This document shows, in pieces, positions 45,574 to 54,055 of a stretch of 64,000 nucleotides of DNA. The notes beneath the pieces are model-generated. The model worked only from the letters and a program-made list of their open reading frames with translations. It was not told where the DNA came from and did not search any database. Source of the DNA: Variovorax fucosicus (GTDB lineage Bacteria; Pseudomonadota; Gammaproteobacteria; Burkholderiales; Burkholderiaceae_C); contig NZ_JASZYU010000005.1 of assembly GCF_030316825.1 (NCBI RefSeq), forward strand, positions 306,001-370,000, written 5' to 3'. The position numbers and the translations under genes were made by a program. The first letter of the stretch is position 1, and every line of letters begins with the position of its first letter.

Positions 45574-46218
45574 ATGATCGCAAGAATCGAAAAGAGCCTG
45601 GAGCTCGCTGATTGGATAGCTTTGAAGTTCGACGGCATGTCTATCGTCGCGGACGGAAAGAGCGAGCTTTCGGCAACGTGCTATTACGTCGTATGGCAAC
45701 ACCAGGCAGCAGTGCCTCGCTTGTACCGCGAGGGGTTGATCGCGCCGGCCACTGCCCTGCTTCGCTGCGCGTGGGAGGCATTCACTCGTGGCATGTGGCT
45801 GAGCCGCGCCGCCACCATCGAGCAACGGGCGACCTTTCGTTCTGGCGGAAAGCTGCCCGGTCACAAGGCATTGCTGGCAAGTCTGGAGAAAGTCGACGAT
45901 TTCAATACTCCACTGCTTACGGACTTCCACGATAGGCACTTTGACGAGCTTTGCGACCTCACACACACAGGCATCACACAGCTGTCGCAGCATTGGTGTG
46001 GCGATGAGATACGTGCCGAGCAGGAAATCATGCAACTCGAAAGCGTGCTTGCTCTCGTCGACACGCTTGCTCTATGTGCGCTGGCGCAAGCGGCCGTGCT
46101 GGCGGGAGATCAGCCAAAGGCGCATGAAGCAATGGAGCGTCTTTCGATCGAAATTTCCCAAACCGAAGCGCAATCAGTCTCCCCTGACAATCGGGCTGCC
46201 GCGCAGGCAGCGCCGTAG
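45574..46218 (+). CDS. Unknown helical protein in the RNA-repair operon
   Basis: A 214-residue cytoplasmic protein starting 4 nt after rtcB. It is almost entirely helical. Conserved-looking segments are VVWQHQAAVPRLYREGLIAPATALLRCAWEAFTRGMWLSRAAT and HDRHFDELCDLTHTGITQLSQHW, a pattern reminiscent of DUF6988/DUF5677-type proteins (acidic/His residues on helices). I do not recognise a catalytic site. Tight spacing says that it is co-produced with RtcB after RNA damage. Its codon use seems less biased to GC than neighbours, a possible sign of separate origin. Family naming is tentative. Confidence 0.7.
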   Translation: MIARIEKSLELADWIALKFDGMSIVADGKSELSATCYYVVWQHQAAVPRLYREGLIAPATALLRCAWEAFTRGMWLSRAATIEQRATFRSGGKLPGHKALLASLEKVDDFNTPLLTDFHDRHFDELCDLTHTGITQLSQHWCGDEIRAEQEIMQLESVLALVDTLALCALAQAAVLAGDQPKAHEAMERLSIEISQTEAQSVSPDNRAAAQAAP

Positions 46219-46247
46219 AAAGAAGCAATAACGAAGGGAGAAGCAGT

Positions 46248-47615
46248 ATGAATACATGGTCTTTCTCAGACACCTGGAAGCGCTTCGGGCTCGGCGGGCC
46301 ACAGCCGCAGGCCCTGCCCTCGCTCGCCTTTGAGGAGCTCGAAGGAATCGCTTCGTTCCATGATGGCTTTCAGCGGGAGGCGGCCGTGCGCGAGATGGCA
46401 CGGCGCGGCGACCCGCGGGCCATCAGCCCATTGCTTGCGCGCATTGGCGACTGGGTTCCCCAAGTGCGGCTCGCGGCGCAGCAGGCACTTGCAATGTTTC
46501 TGCGCGATGAGTTGGTGCATGCCTGGGTGCACGCTCTGACGCAAGTCATGGCCGTCTATCGCGTGCGGCGCACGAGCCTGGATGCGCTCGTCGCCGAGAT
46601 CGAGCGGTACTTTCTGCGCCCAGGCAATCTGGAAGTGTTGCTGGAGGGTGCGTCGGGCAGCGGCCCCGAAGTCAAACGCTGGGTCGCCAGGCTCCAGTTC
46701 AAGCGACCATTGGATGAACAGGCGCTGTTCCAGTTGCTGCGGCAGTGCGTGTTCGATGAAGATGCCGAGGTGGCACTGGAAGCGCTGAGGAATGCCGATC
46801 GGTTGCCGGCGGTACTTCGACACCATGTGCGGGGTGCAGCATGCGCGTCGCGCTTTCCCCGGGTGAGGCTCGCCGCGATGCGCGCAGACCTCGAGGCACC
46901 GCTGGCATCGACGGCGAGTCTCGTTCGTTGCCTGTGCCTGGATCGCAGTGCCGTTGTGCGTGCCGCAGCGGTCGCGGCGTCGAAAGACGATCAACCCCTG
47001 CTGAAGGCGCAGGCGCTCGCCGTCCTGGCGTCGCCATCGGACGACGCGCGTCGAACGGACGCTGCGCTGCATGTGCTTCAGCTCCTGCGCGCACCGGAAA
47101 CCGCGGCCTGGTGTCGACATCTCTGCGCTTCGCCTTCCTCGACGCTGCGGCGCCGCGCGTTCGTGGGTTTGCTGGCGATGGCCGCACCGGGCGAGCGCGA
47201 TGCGCTGCTGCTCGAAATCCTGGGAGATGCCACCGCGAAGGTCAGGCGAATCGCCGTCGAACATGTGTCGAGTGGGGGTGGCGTGCCAGACGTTCGGATA
47301 CTGTCGGACTGGGCGCTGACGAGGCCGGCGCTCACCTCGGACATGCTGGGCATCCTGGCACGCCTGTCGCCGTGGGACTGCCTCATTGTCCTGCTGGAGT
47401 TGCTGGGACGTGATGCCGAGCCGTCGATGCGCGGCATTCAGGTCGTGCGTCGGGTTGACGAATGGGCCGTTCACATGACCCGGATGTATGTGCTACCGCG
47501 CGCTGACCAGCGTGATCGCGTGGCCCTGCTCTGGTCGATACACCACGGACGACTGCCGCAGTCCGCGCTGGCTCAGCGCGTCGAACAGCATCTGAAAGCA
47601 TTCGCCGTGTTGTGA
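46248..47615 (+). CDS. HEAT-repeat protein in the RNA-repair operon
   Basis: A 455-residue all-helical repeat protein. Repeats of about 30-35 residues such as REAAVREMARRGDPRAISPLLARIGDWVPQVRLAAQQALAMF and FPRVRLAAMRADLEAP fit HEAT-type helical hairpins along most of the length. No enzyme motif, signal peptide or membrane span is seen. HEAT proteins are scaffolds or RNA/protein binders. GAAGGGAGA stands before the ATG. It could hold damaged RNA or dock RtcB, RNase Z and RtcA together; that is inference. Confidence 0.8.
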   Translation: MNTWSFSDTWKRFGLGGPQPQALPSLAFEELEGIASFHDGFQREAAVREMARRGDPRAISPLLARIGDWVPQVRLAAQQALAMFLRDELVHAWVHALTQVMAVYRVRRTSLDALVAEIERYFLRPGNLEVLLEGASGSGPEVKRWVARLQFKRPLDEQALFQLLRQCVFDEDAEVALEALRNADRLPAVLRHHVRGAACASRFPRVRLAAMRADLEAPLASTASLVRCLCLDRSAVVRAAAVAASKDDQPLLKAQALAVLASPSDDARRTDAALHVLQLLRAPETAAWCRHLCASPSSTLRRRAFVGLLAMAAPGERDALLLEILGDATAKVRRIAVEHVSSGGGVPDVRILSDWALTRPALTSDMLGILARLSPWDCLIVLLELLGRDAEPSMRGIQVVRRVDEWAVHMTRMYVLPRADQRDRVALLWSIHHGRLPQSALAQRVEQHLKAFAVL

Positions 47616-47648
47616 AGGCTTGCTGGCAGAAGAGATCCATCAAAGAAC

Positions 47649-48644
47649 ATGCTCACATTCACTTTCCTCGGCACCTCTTCCGGCGTGCCCACGCGGCACC
47701 GCAACGTGTCGGGCTTGGCCGTGCAGTCGGCGGCGGGGGCGGGCTGGTTACTGGTTGATGTGGGTGAGGGGACGCAGCAGCGGCTGTTGCAGACGCGGCT
47801 TTCGTTGCACGACCTCGAAGCCATCTGCATAACGCATGTGCATGGCGACCACTGCTACGGCTTGCCGGGGCTGCTGGCGAGCGCCGGCATGGCCGGCCGC
47901 AAGCGACCCCTCACGCTGATCGCGCCACGGCCCGTGTGGGACTGGCTTGCGGCCACGCGCGCCTGCACCGACCTGCATCTGCCGTATGAGGTCGCGCACG
48001 TCGACGTAGCGGCCGCTCCGTCGCCGGTGTGGACGGCGTCGGGTCTTCGGGTGGACGCGCACGCGCTGCGGCACCGCGTGCCGAGCTACGCCTACCGCGT
48101 GGAGACGGTAGCGCAGCGCATCCAGCTCGACGTCAACGCGCTGCACGCCGCCGGGCTGCCGCCCGGCCCGATGTGGAAGGCGCTGCAGAGCGGCGAAGAC
48201 GTGAGCTGTGATGGCCGCGTGCTGCACAGTGCAGCGTTTACGACACGCACCACGCAGCGAGCGTGCGCCGTGATCGGTGGCGACAATGCCGAGCCTGCGC
48301 TGCTGCGGGAAGCCTGCGAGGGCGCGCAGTTGCTGGTGCACGAAGCCACCTACACGCAGTCCATCCTCGACAAGGTCGGCCCGGGCCCGATGCACAGCGC
48401 TGCCGGACAGGTCGCGACCTTTGCTCAATCGGCCGGTCTGCCGAACCTCGTGCTCACCCACTTCAGCGCGCGGTATCAGGCTGCGGCGGGGTTGGCCGAA
48501 CTGGAGGCCGAAGCGCGCGCGCAGTACACCACCGGAGCACTCTGGCTGGCCAATGACCTCGATGTGTTCGAGCTCGACGCCGCTGGCGTGCTGAGCCGCC
48601 GAACCCTGACGCAGCGGGTCGCTGCGACCCCATTTCATCCATGA
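47649..48644 (+). CDS. RNase Z-like metallo-beta-lactamase nuclease
   Basis: A 331-residue RNase Z/ElaC-type nuclease. The Zn site is ITHVHGDHCYGLPG (His63, His65, Asp67, His68), with FLGTSSGVPTRHRNVSG at the N-terminus as in RNase Z. GDNAEP (Asp) and HFSARY (His) complete the ligand set, and HEATY is a further motif. RNase Z cuts tRNA precursors at the 3' end. Placed between RtcB and RtcA it may trim damaged or mature tRNAs before ligation or cyclisation. It overlaps the next ORF by ATGA. Confidence 0.9.
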   Translation: MLTFTFLGTSSGVPTRHRNVSGLAVQSAAGAGWLLVDVGEGTQQRLLQTRLSLHDLEAICITHVHGDHCYGLPGLLASAGMAGRKRPLTLIAPRPVWDWLAATRACTDLHLPYEVAHVDVAAAPSPVWTASGLRVDAHALRHRVPSYAYRVETVAQRIQLDVNALHAAGLPPGPMWKALQSGEDVSCDGRVLHSAAFTTRTTQRACAVIGGDNAEPALLREACEGAQLLVHEATYTQSILDKVGPGPMHSAAGQVATFAQSAGLPNLVLTHFSARYQAAAGLAELEAEARAQYTTGALWLANDLDVFELDAAGVLSRRTLTQRVAATPFHP

Positions 48645-48826
48645 CCGAACACAAGAGAGAACTCCGCCGTTCTGCCCACCCGATCGACCCTGCGGGGCGC
48701 GAACAGATCATGGCTTCGCTCGCGCACATTGAGCGGCGCTACGGCGTAACCGTGCGGCTTGCCTGCGAGTCCGGTAGCTGTGGCGCCGACCCGGTGCTGC
48801 GATTCGACGACGGGGCGTTGGTGTGA
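48641..48826 (+). pseudogene. 61-residue ORF, probable remnant of an RNA-repair nucleotidyltransferase
   Basis: A 61-residue ORF coupled by ATGA to the RNase Z stop and by GTGA to the rtcA start. The stretch REQIMASLAHIERRYGVTVRLACESGSCG resembles the opening of YcgL-type predicted nucleotidyltransferases (COG3541/PF10127, RNA-repair DNA polymerase beta family), in which 'ESGSRAWGF' holds the GS motif. Here only the GS survives and the Asp residues of the active site are missing, so it should be inactive. It could be a deletion product kept for coupling, or a small RNA-binding peptide. The family link rests on my reading of about 30 residues. Confidence 0.6.
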
Positions 48827-49869
48827 TCGAACTCGACGGCGCCGAAGGCGAAGGCGGCGGCCAGATCCTGCGCACGGGCCTCGCACTGTCGATGGTCACC
48901 GGCCAGCCGCTGCGTATCGAGTGCATCCGCGCGAAGCGCCCCAAGCCCGGCTTGATGCGCCAGCACCTGGCTTGCGTGAATGCGGCCGCCGAGGTGAGCG
49001 GTGCGCAGGTCGAAGGTGCCGAGCTCGGCGCGCAGACGCTGACCTTCGCGCCCGGCCCGGTGCGCGCGGGCAACTACCGCTTTGCCATCGCGAGCGCCGG
49101 AAGCTGCCTGCTGGTGCTGCAGACGGTGCTGCCGGCGCTGCTGTTGGCTGACGGGCCGAGCCGCGTGCAACTGGCCGGCGGCACGCACAACCCGATGGCG
49201 CCGCCGTTCCACTTTCTGGAGCGCGCCTATGCGCCGCTGGTGCAGCGCATGGGCGCACGGCTGCAACTCACGCTGCGCCGCTGCGGCTTCTACCCGGCGG
49301 GTGGCGGCGAGGTCGAGGCCGTCATCAGCCCGGCCGATGGGGCGCTGCAGCCTTTCGCGCTGCTCGCGCGCGGCGCAGCGCAATCGGCGTTTGCCGAATG
49401 CTTGGCGCCGGGCCTGGCGCGCGGCATCGCGCGGCGCGAGCTCGAAACGCTCGGCCAGGCGATGGGTTGGTCGGGCGAGCAGCTTCGCAGCGGCGAGCAG
49501 CGCCAGAACGAAGGGCCGGGCAATGCGCTGCTGGCCACGCTGGCCTATGCGCAGGTCACCGAGGTGTTCTGCGCGCTCGGCGAGCGCGGCGTGAGTGCCG
49601 AGGAAGTGGCGCGCCGGCTGGTGAAGGAAGTGCGTGCCTACCAGGCCAGTGATGCGGCCGTCGGGCCGCACCTGGCCGATCAGCTTGCGTTGCTGCTCGC
49701 ATTGGCCGTATGGCAATCGGGGCAACCGGCGTCGTTCAGCTGCAGCGAGATGACCGAGCACACGCGCACCAACTGCGCCGTGATCGAGCGCTTTCTGCCG
49801 GTGCGCTTCGGGCTCGCGCAGGGTGCGGCATCGTCTGTCGTCGAGATCCATCGAATCCCGCAAGAATGA
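48823..49869 (+). CDS. rtcA: RNA 3'-terminal phosphate cyclase
   Basis: A 348-residue enzyme that turns an RNA 3'-phosphate into a 2',3'-cyclic phosphate using ATP. It starts with GTG, overlapping the small ORF. IELDGAEGEGGGQILRTGLALSMVTGQPLRIE is the RtcA signature, KRPKPGLMRQHLAC follows, and the adenylated His is His313 in EMTEHTRTNCAV. It produces the substrate end used by RtcB. In many bacteria rtcA follows rtcB directly; here four genes stand between. Confidence 0.96.
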   Translation: MIELDGAEGEGGGQILRTGLALSMVTGQPLRIECIRAKRPKPGLMRQHLACVNAAAEVSGAQVEGAELGAQTLTFAPGPVRAGNYRFAIASAGSCLLVLQTVLPALLLADGPSRVQLAGGTHNPMAPPFHFLERAYAPLVQRMGARLQLTLRRCGFYPAGGGEVEAVISPADGALQPFALLARGAAQSAFAECLAPGLARGIARRELETLGQAMGWSGEQLRSGEQRQNEGPGNALLATLAYAQVTEVFCALGERGVSAEEVARRLVKEVRAYQASDAAVGPHLADQLALLLALAVWQSGQPASFSCSEMTEHTRTNCAVIERFLPVRFGLAQGAASSVVEIHRIPQE

Positions 49870-49873
49870 GGGG

Positions 49874-51304
49874 ATGAACCCCTCCGAACCCCTGCAGGTC
49901 GATGTCGCCATCGTCGGCACCGGCCAGGCCGCGCCGAGCCTCGCGGTTGCGCTCGCGGCCGATGGCGAAACCGTGGCGTTGATCGAGGGCCATCTGGTCG
50001 GCGGCACCTGCGTCAATACCGGCTGCACACCCACCAAGACCCTGCGCAAGAGCGCGCGCGTGGCACACATGGCGCGGCGCGCGGCGGAGTTCGGCGTGCG
50101 GCTGGGTTCGGTGGAGATCGACTTCGCAGCCGCCATGGCGCGCATGCAGGCGCGCGCCGACAGTGCGCGCAGCGGGCTCGAGGAGTGGTTGGCCGGCCAG
50201 GCGCGCCTGCACCTGATCCGCGGCTGGGGGCGTTTCAACGGCGTCCACGAAGCGGGCGGGTTCAGCCTGCAGGCCGGTGACCAGCAGATCGTGGCGCGGC
50301 GCGTTTATCTCAACACCGGCACGCGGCCGGTCGTGCCTTCCATCCACGGCCTGGACACAGTTCCGTTCCTGGACAACGTGTCGCTGCTGCAACTGCGCAG
50401 CCTGCCGCGGCATCTGGTGATTCTCGGCGGCAGCTACATCGGACTGGAGATGGGGCAGATCTTTCGCCGGCTCGGCAGCCAGGTCAGCATCGTCGAGACC
50501 GGGCCGCGCATCACGGGGCGTGAGGATGCAGACGTATCCGAAGCCATCCGCCTGATGCTCGCGGACGAGGGCATTGCGATCCATTGCGGGCAGCCGGTCG
50601 ATTCGGTGGCGCCGACCGGCAGCGGCGGCGAAGGCGTGCGCCTGCGCGTCGGCGGCCGGGACATCGAAGGCTCGCACCTGCTGGTGGCCACGGGGCGCCA
50701 GCCGAACACCGAGCGTCTCGATCTTGAGAAGGTCGGCGTCAAGGTCGATGGACGCGACTATGTGCCGACCGACGGGCAGTTGCGCACCAACGTGCCGGGC
50801 ATCTGGGCGCTGGGCGATATCAACAAGCGCGGCGCGTTCACGCACACGAGCTACCACGACCACGAGATCGTGCTGGCCAACCACCGCCGCGAGAAGCAGG
50901 GCAGTGGCGCCGCACTGCGCAGTGCTGACGACCGCACCATGGCCTACGCGATGTTCACCGACCCGCCGCTGGGCCGTGTCGGTATCGGCGAGGCCGAGGC
51001 GCGCGCGCTGGTGGCGAAGGGCCGCAAAGTCCTGATGGCCACGCATGCGATGGCGGATGTGAGTCGCGCGAAGGAGGAGAGCGAGACCACGGGCCTGATC
51101 AAGCTGCTGGTCGATGGCGGCGATGGCCGCTTTCTGGGTGCCGCCGTCTTCGGCATCCAGGGCGACGAGGTCATCCAGGTGATCAGCAACTTCATGGCAA
51201 CCGGTGCGAGCTACCAGGTGCTCAAGGATGCGTTGCCGGTGCACCCGACGGTCGCGGAGTTTCTGCCGACCGTGCTCGGCAAGCTGAAACCGCTCGAAGC
51301 CTGA
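49874..51304 (+). CDS. FAD-dependent disulfide oxidoreductase-like protein
   Basis: A 476-residue class I pyridine nucleotide-disulfide oxidoreductase starting at 49874, 4 nt after rtcA. It has the FAD-binding VAIVGTGQAAPSLAVALAADG and the redox pair in GGTCVNTGCTPTKTL. NAD(P)-binding is at VILGGSYIGLEMGQIFRRLG, and the dimer interface His-Pro lies near ALPVHPTVAEFLPT. The class includes mercuric, dihydrolipoamide and glutathione reductases, so the substrate is unsettled. As last gene of the RNA-repair operon it may link repair to redox state. Confidence 0.85.
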   Translation: MNPSEPLQVDVAIVGTGQAAPSLAVALAADGETVALIEGHLVGGTCVNTGCTPTKTLRKSARVAHMARRAAEFGVRLGSVEIDFAAAMARMQARADSARSGLEEWLAGQARLHLIRGWGRFNGVHEAGGFSLQAGDQQIVARRVYLNTGTRPVVPSIHGLDTVPFLDNVSLLQLRSLPRHLVILGGSYIGLEMGQIFRRLGSQVSIVETGPRITGREDADVSEAIRLMLADEGIAIHCGQPVDSVAPTGSGGEGVRLRVGGRDIEGSHLLVATGRQPNTERLDLEKVGVKVDGRDYVPTDGQLRTNVPGIWALGDINKRGAFTHTSYHDHEIVLANHRREKQGSGAALRSADDRTMAYAMFTDPPLGRVGIGEAEARALVAKGRKVLMATHAMADVSRAKEESETTGLIKLLVDGGDGRFLGAAVFGIQGDEVIQVISNFMATGASYQVLKDALPVHPTVAEFLPTVLGKLKPLEA

Positions 51305-51382
51305 TCTGGGGGGGGCGCGCTGGCGGCAGTCGTATCTCGCTGGCGCTTCGTGTTCGACGTTTTTGGGTGGGCCGATGGCGGC

Positions 51383-51450
51383 GGGTGGCCCCTTCCGCGA
51401 ATGTCCCCCGGCCTGCGGCCTCCTCCTTTATTTCGCTGCAGGGGCCACCC
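51383..51450. repeat. Long inverted repeat after the RNA-repair operon
   Basis: Arms GGGTGGCCCC and GGGGCCACCC (51383-51392, 51441-51450) enclose GCGAA/TTCGC and GGCC-tgc-GGCC pairs. The 261-nt gap between convergent operons holds no gene. The element may stop transcription from both sides or be a dispersed repeat. Confidence 0.65.
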
Positions 51451-51565
51451 ACCACCAGCGGCCAGGGCACGCTCGTGGTGCTACTCAGCGTGCCTCGCCG
51501 CCCTGAGCCCGCCCCGGAACCTCAGCGCTCAGGTCAACACTGGACGCAAGACCGCAGGAGCCGCG

Positions 51566-52015
51566 TCAGGCCAGCGGCGTGGCGTTGGCATAGAGCCGCA
51601 GCAGCAACGCACGCAGTGTCTTCACTTCGGCCACGCTGAAATCCGACAGCGCCACGGCCTCGTAGTGCTGGGCCAGCGGAATGATCTCCTGCGTGAGGTC
51701 GAGGCCGAGCGGAGTCAGCGCAATGCGTACCGCGCGGCCGTCGCTGCCGCATTTTTCGCGCTGCACCAGATCCGCTGCCGCCAGCCGATCCACGATGCGC
51801 GACAGCGCCGAAATATCGGCCGACGCATGCACCGAGAGTTCCGAGAGCGTCTGGTTCGGCGTGTGCTGCAGCGAGGCACACACGCGCCATTCCGACAGGC
51901 TCAAACCGTACGGCTTCAGCGCCTTCGAGAACGCATTGCCCATGCGCGCGCCGGCGCGCGCCACCAGGAACGGAATCGCCTTCTCGAGGTCGTGATCTTG
52001 GACTAGGGTTTTCAT
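51566..52015 (-). CDS. MarR-family regulator
   Basis: A 149-residue MarR repressor with a winged helix core (LSLSEWRVCASLQHTPNQTLSELSVHASADISALSRIVDRLAAADLVQREKCGSDGRAVRIALTPLG, about residues 38-110). It is divergent from the gamma-resorcylate operon. Gra/Tsd operons of other bacteria also carry MarR regulators. Palindromes lie in the gap. Confidence 0.9.
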   Translation of the reverse strand: MKTLVQDHDLEKAIPFLVARAGARMGNAFSKALKPYGLSLSEWRVCASLQHTPNQTLSELSVHASADISALSRIVDRLAAADLVQREKCGSDGRAVRIALTPLGLDLTQEIIPLAQHYEAVALSDFSVAEVKTLRALLLRLYANATPLA

Positions 52016-52024
52016 CTAGAAATG

Positions 52025-52071
52025 CTTGCTAATTCAAGTATATAGTCCGCCGACTTGTTTGATTTGTCAAA
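52025..52071. promoter_or_regulatory. MarR operator-like palindromes
   Basis: Two inverted repeats lie in the 72-nt divergent gap: CTTG-N6-CAAG (52025-52038) and TTTGATTTGTCAAA (52058-52071, perfect arms TTTGA/TCAAA). The second ends 16 nt before the Bug gene start, so a bound repressor would block expression. Confidence 0.65.
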
Positions 52072-52087
52072 TAAAAAGGAGACCTTC

Positions 52088-53077
52088 ATGGATCGTATGA
52101 GCTTTCGCCGGTCGCTGCTTGCACTGGCGGTATCGATGGTCGTGGCGGTGCCGGGTGCGCATGCGCAGGGCGCGGCCGTCAAGTGGCCGGGCCAGCCGGT
52201 GCGCTTCGTGGTGCCATTCCCGGCCGGGTCTGCCCCCGACGTGCTGATTCGCTTCGTCGGCGTCAAGCTCACCGAGAAGTGGGGCCAGTCGGTGATCGTC
52301 GACAACAAGCCCGGCGGCAGCGGCGTGATCGGCATGAACACGATCCTGACCGCGCCGAACGACGGCACCACCTTCGGCTTCGTGCAGGGCTCCGCGATCT
52401 CGGTCGCGCCCAGCACCATCAAGGGCGTGACCTACGACTTCAACCGCGACTTCGTGCCGGTCACGCTGGCGGCCGTGGCGCCGTTCATGCTCGCGGTGCC
52501 GGGCGATTCGCCCTACAAGACGCTGGCCGAATTCATCGCTGCCGCCAAGGCCAGGCCGCAAGGCATCGAGGTGGCCGACAACGGCCGCGGCACGGCGCCG
52601 CACCTGGCTTCGGCGCTGCTTGGCCTCAATTCGGGCGCGCAGTTCCTCGAGGTGCATTACCCGGGCGGCGCGCAGGCGATGCAGGCCACGCTGGGTGGCC
52701 AGACCAAGATGATGGTCGAGACCTACAACGTGGTCGCGGGCAACGTGCAGGCCGGCAAGATGCGCGTGCTGGCCTCGATGAGCGACCGCGTCGAGCCCGG
52801 GCTCGAATCCTTCCCGCTGGCAAAGAACACGGTGCCGGGTGCGGTGGCGTTCGGCTGGTTCGCGGTGATCGCGAAGAAGGGTGTCGACCCGGCCATCCTC
52901 GCCAAGCTCAACAAGGACATCGGCGAGGCGCTGCTGCTGCCCGACGTGGTCGCCAAGTCGCGCGAGCTCGGCACCTACCCGCGGCCCGGTACGCCGGAAC
53001 AACTCGCCAAATACATCGACGACGACCGCAAGACCTGGCAGGGCGTGCTCGACAAGCTGAACATCAAACCGGAATAA
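52088..53077 (+). CDS. Bug/TctC-family periplasmic binding protein
   Basis: A 329-residue tripartite tricarboxylate transporter binding protein with a signal peptide ending AHA (about residues 1-26). VRFVVPFPAGSAPDVLIRFVGVKL and VDNKPGGSGVIGMNTI are family hallmarks. AAGGAGA precedes the ATG. No membrane components are linked. In this operon the ligand is likely a hydroxybenzoate such as gamma-resorcylate, replacing the MFS permease of some related clusters. Confidence 0.92.
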   Translation: MDRMSFRRSLLALAVSMVVAVPGAHAQGAAVKWPGQPVRFVVPFPAGSAPDVLIRFVGVKLTEKWGQSVIVDNKPGGSGVIGMNTILTAPNDGTTFGFVQGSAISVAPSTIKGVTYDFNRDFVPVTLAAVAPFMLAVPGDSPYKTLAEFIAAAKARPQGIEVADNGRGTAPHLASALLGLNSGAQFLEVHYPGGAQAMQATLGGQTKMMVETYNVVAGNVQAGKMRVLASMSDRVEPGLESFPLAKNTVPGAVAFGWFAVIAKKGVDPAILAKLNKDIGEALLLPDVVAKSRELGTYPRPGTPEQLAKYIDDDRKTWQGVLDKLNIKPE

Positions 53078-53083
53078 GACTTC

Positions 53084-54055
53084 ATGAAAAACAAGATCGC
53101 ACTCGAAGAGCACTTCGCCATCGACCTGACCATCGGCGACTCGCAGGTGTACGCGCGGCCCGAGGTATGGGCGGGCCTCAAGAGCAACCTGCTCGACTTC
53201 GAGCAGCAGCGGCTCGAGCAGATGGACGCCTGGGGCACCGAGTTCTCGATCCTCTCGCTCAACTCGCCGGCGGTGCAGGCCATTCCCGATGCGAAGCGCG
53301 CCATCGAGGTGGCGCAGCGCGCCAACGACATCCTGGCCGAGCAGGTGAAGCGGCACCCCGCGCGCTTCGGCGGCTTCGCGGCGCTGCCGATGCAGGATCC
53401 CGATGCCGCCGCGAAGGAACTGGAGCGCTGCGTGAAGCAGCTGGGCTTCCACGGCTTCCTCGTCAACGGCTTCTCGCAGGTCGGCGACGAGAACACCGTC
53501 GTCTACTACGACGACCCTCGCTTCGCCGACTTCTGGAAGACTGCCGCAGCGCTCGGCAAGCCGTTCTATATGCACCCGCGCGACCCGCTCGCGAGCCGCG
53601 AACCGATCTACGACGGCGCCCACTGGCTCACCGGGCCGACCTGGGCGTTCGCGGTGGAAACCAGCATCCACGCGCTGCGGCTCCTGTCGAGCGGCCTGTT
53701 CGACCGGCACCCCGAACTGCAGATGATCCTCGGCCACTTCGGCGAAGGCCTGCCGTTCAACATCTGGCGCGTCGACCACATCCTGCGCAAGGGCCGCCGC
53801 GGCATGCCCTGCGAAAAGGAGATCGGCGACTACCTGCGCAGCAACGTGCACATCACCACCAGCGGCAACTTCCGCACGCCGACGCTGCTGTCGACCATGC
53901 TCGAGGTGGGCAGCGACCGGATCATGTACTCGGTCGACTACCCGTTCGAGAAGCACGAGGACGCCGCCCGCTGGTTCGACCGCTGCGAGATCAGCGAGAA
54001 CGACCGCCAGAAGATCGGGCGCGGCAACGCGCGCAAGCTGTTTGGTCTGCCATGA
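53084..54055 (+). CDS. Gamma-resorcylate (2,6-dihydroxybenzoate) decarboxylase-like amidohydrolase
   Basis: A 323-residue amidohydrolase-superfamily decarboxylase. Metal ligands are Glu8 and His10 (LEEHFA), His164 (YMHPRD) and Asp285 (SVDYPFE), with GHFGEGLPF in the active site. These match the set known from gamma-resorcylate decarboxylase, with the same numbering at 8, 10 and 164. It should convert gamma-resorcylate to resorcinol and CO2. It starts 6 nt after the Bug gene and overlaps the hydroxylase gene. 2,3-Dihydroxybenzoate is an alternative substrate. Confidence 0.88.
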   Translation: MKNKIALEEHFAIDLTIGDSQVYARPEVWAGLKSNLLDFEQQRLEQMDAWGTEFSILSLNSPAVQAIPDAKRAIEVAQRANDILAEQVKRHPARFGGFAALPMQDPDAAAKELERCVKQLGFHGFLVNGFSQVGDENTVVYYDDPRFADFWKTAAALGKPFYMHPRDPLASREPIYDGAHWLTGPTWAFAVETSIHALRLLSSGLFDRHPELQMILGHFGEGLPFNIWRVDHILRKGRRGMPCEKEIGDYLRSNVHITTSGNFRTPTLLSTMLEVGSDRIMYSVDYPFEKHEDAARWFDRCEISENDRQKIGRGNARKLFGLP

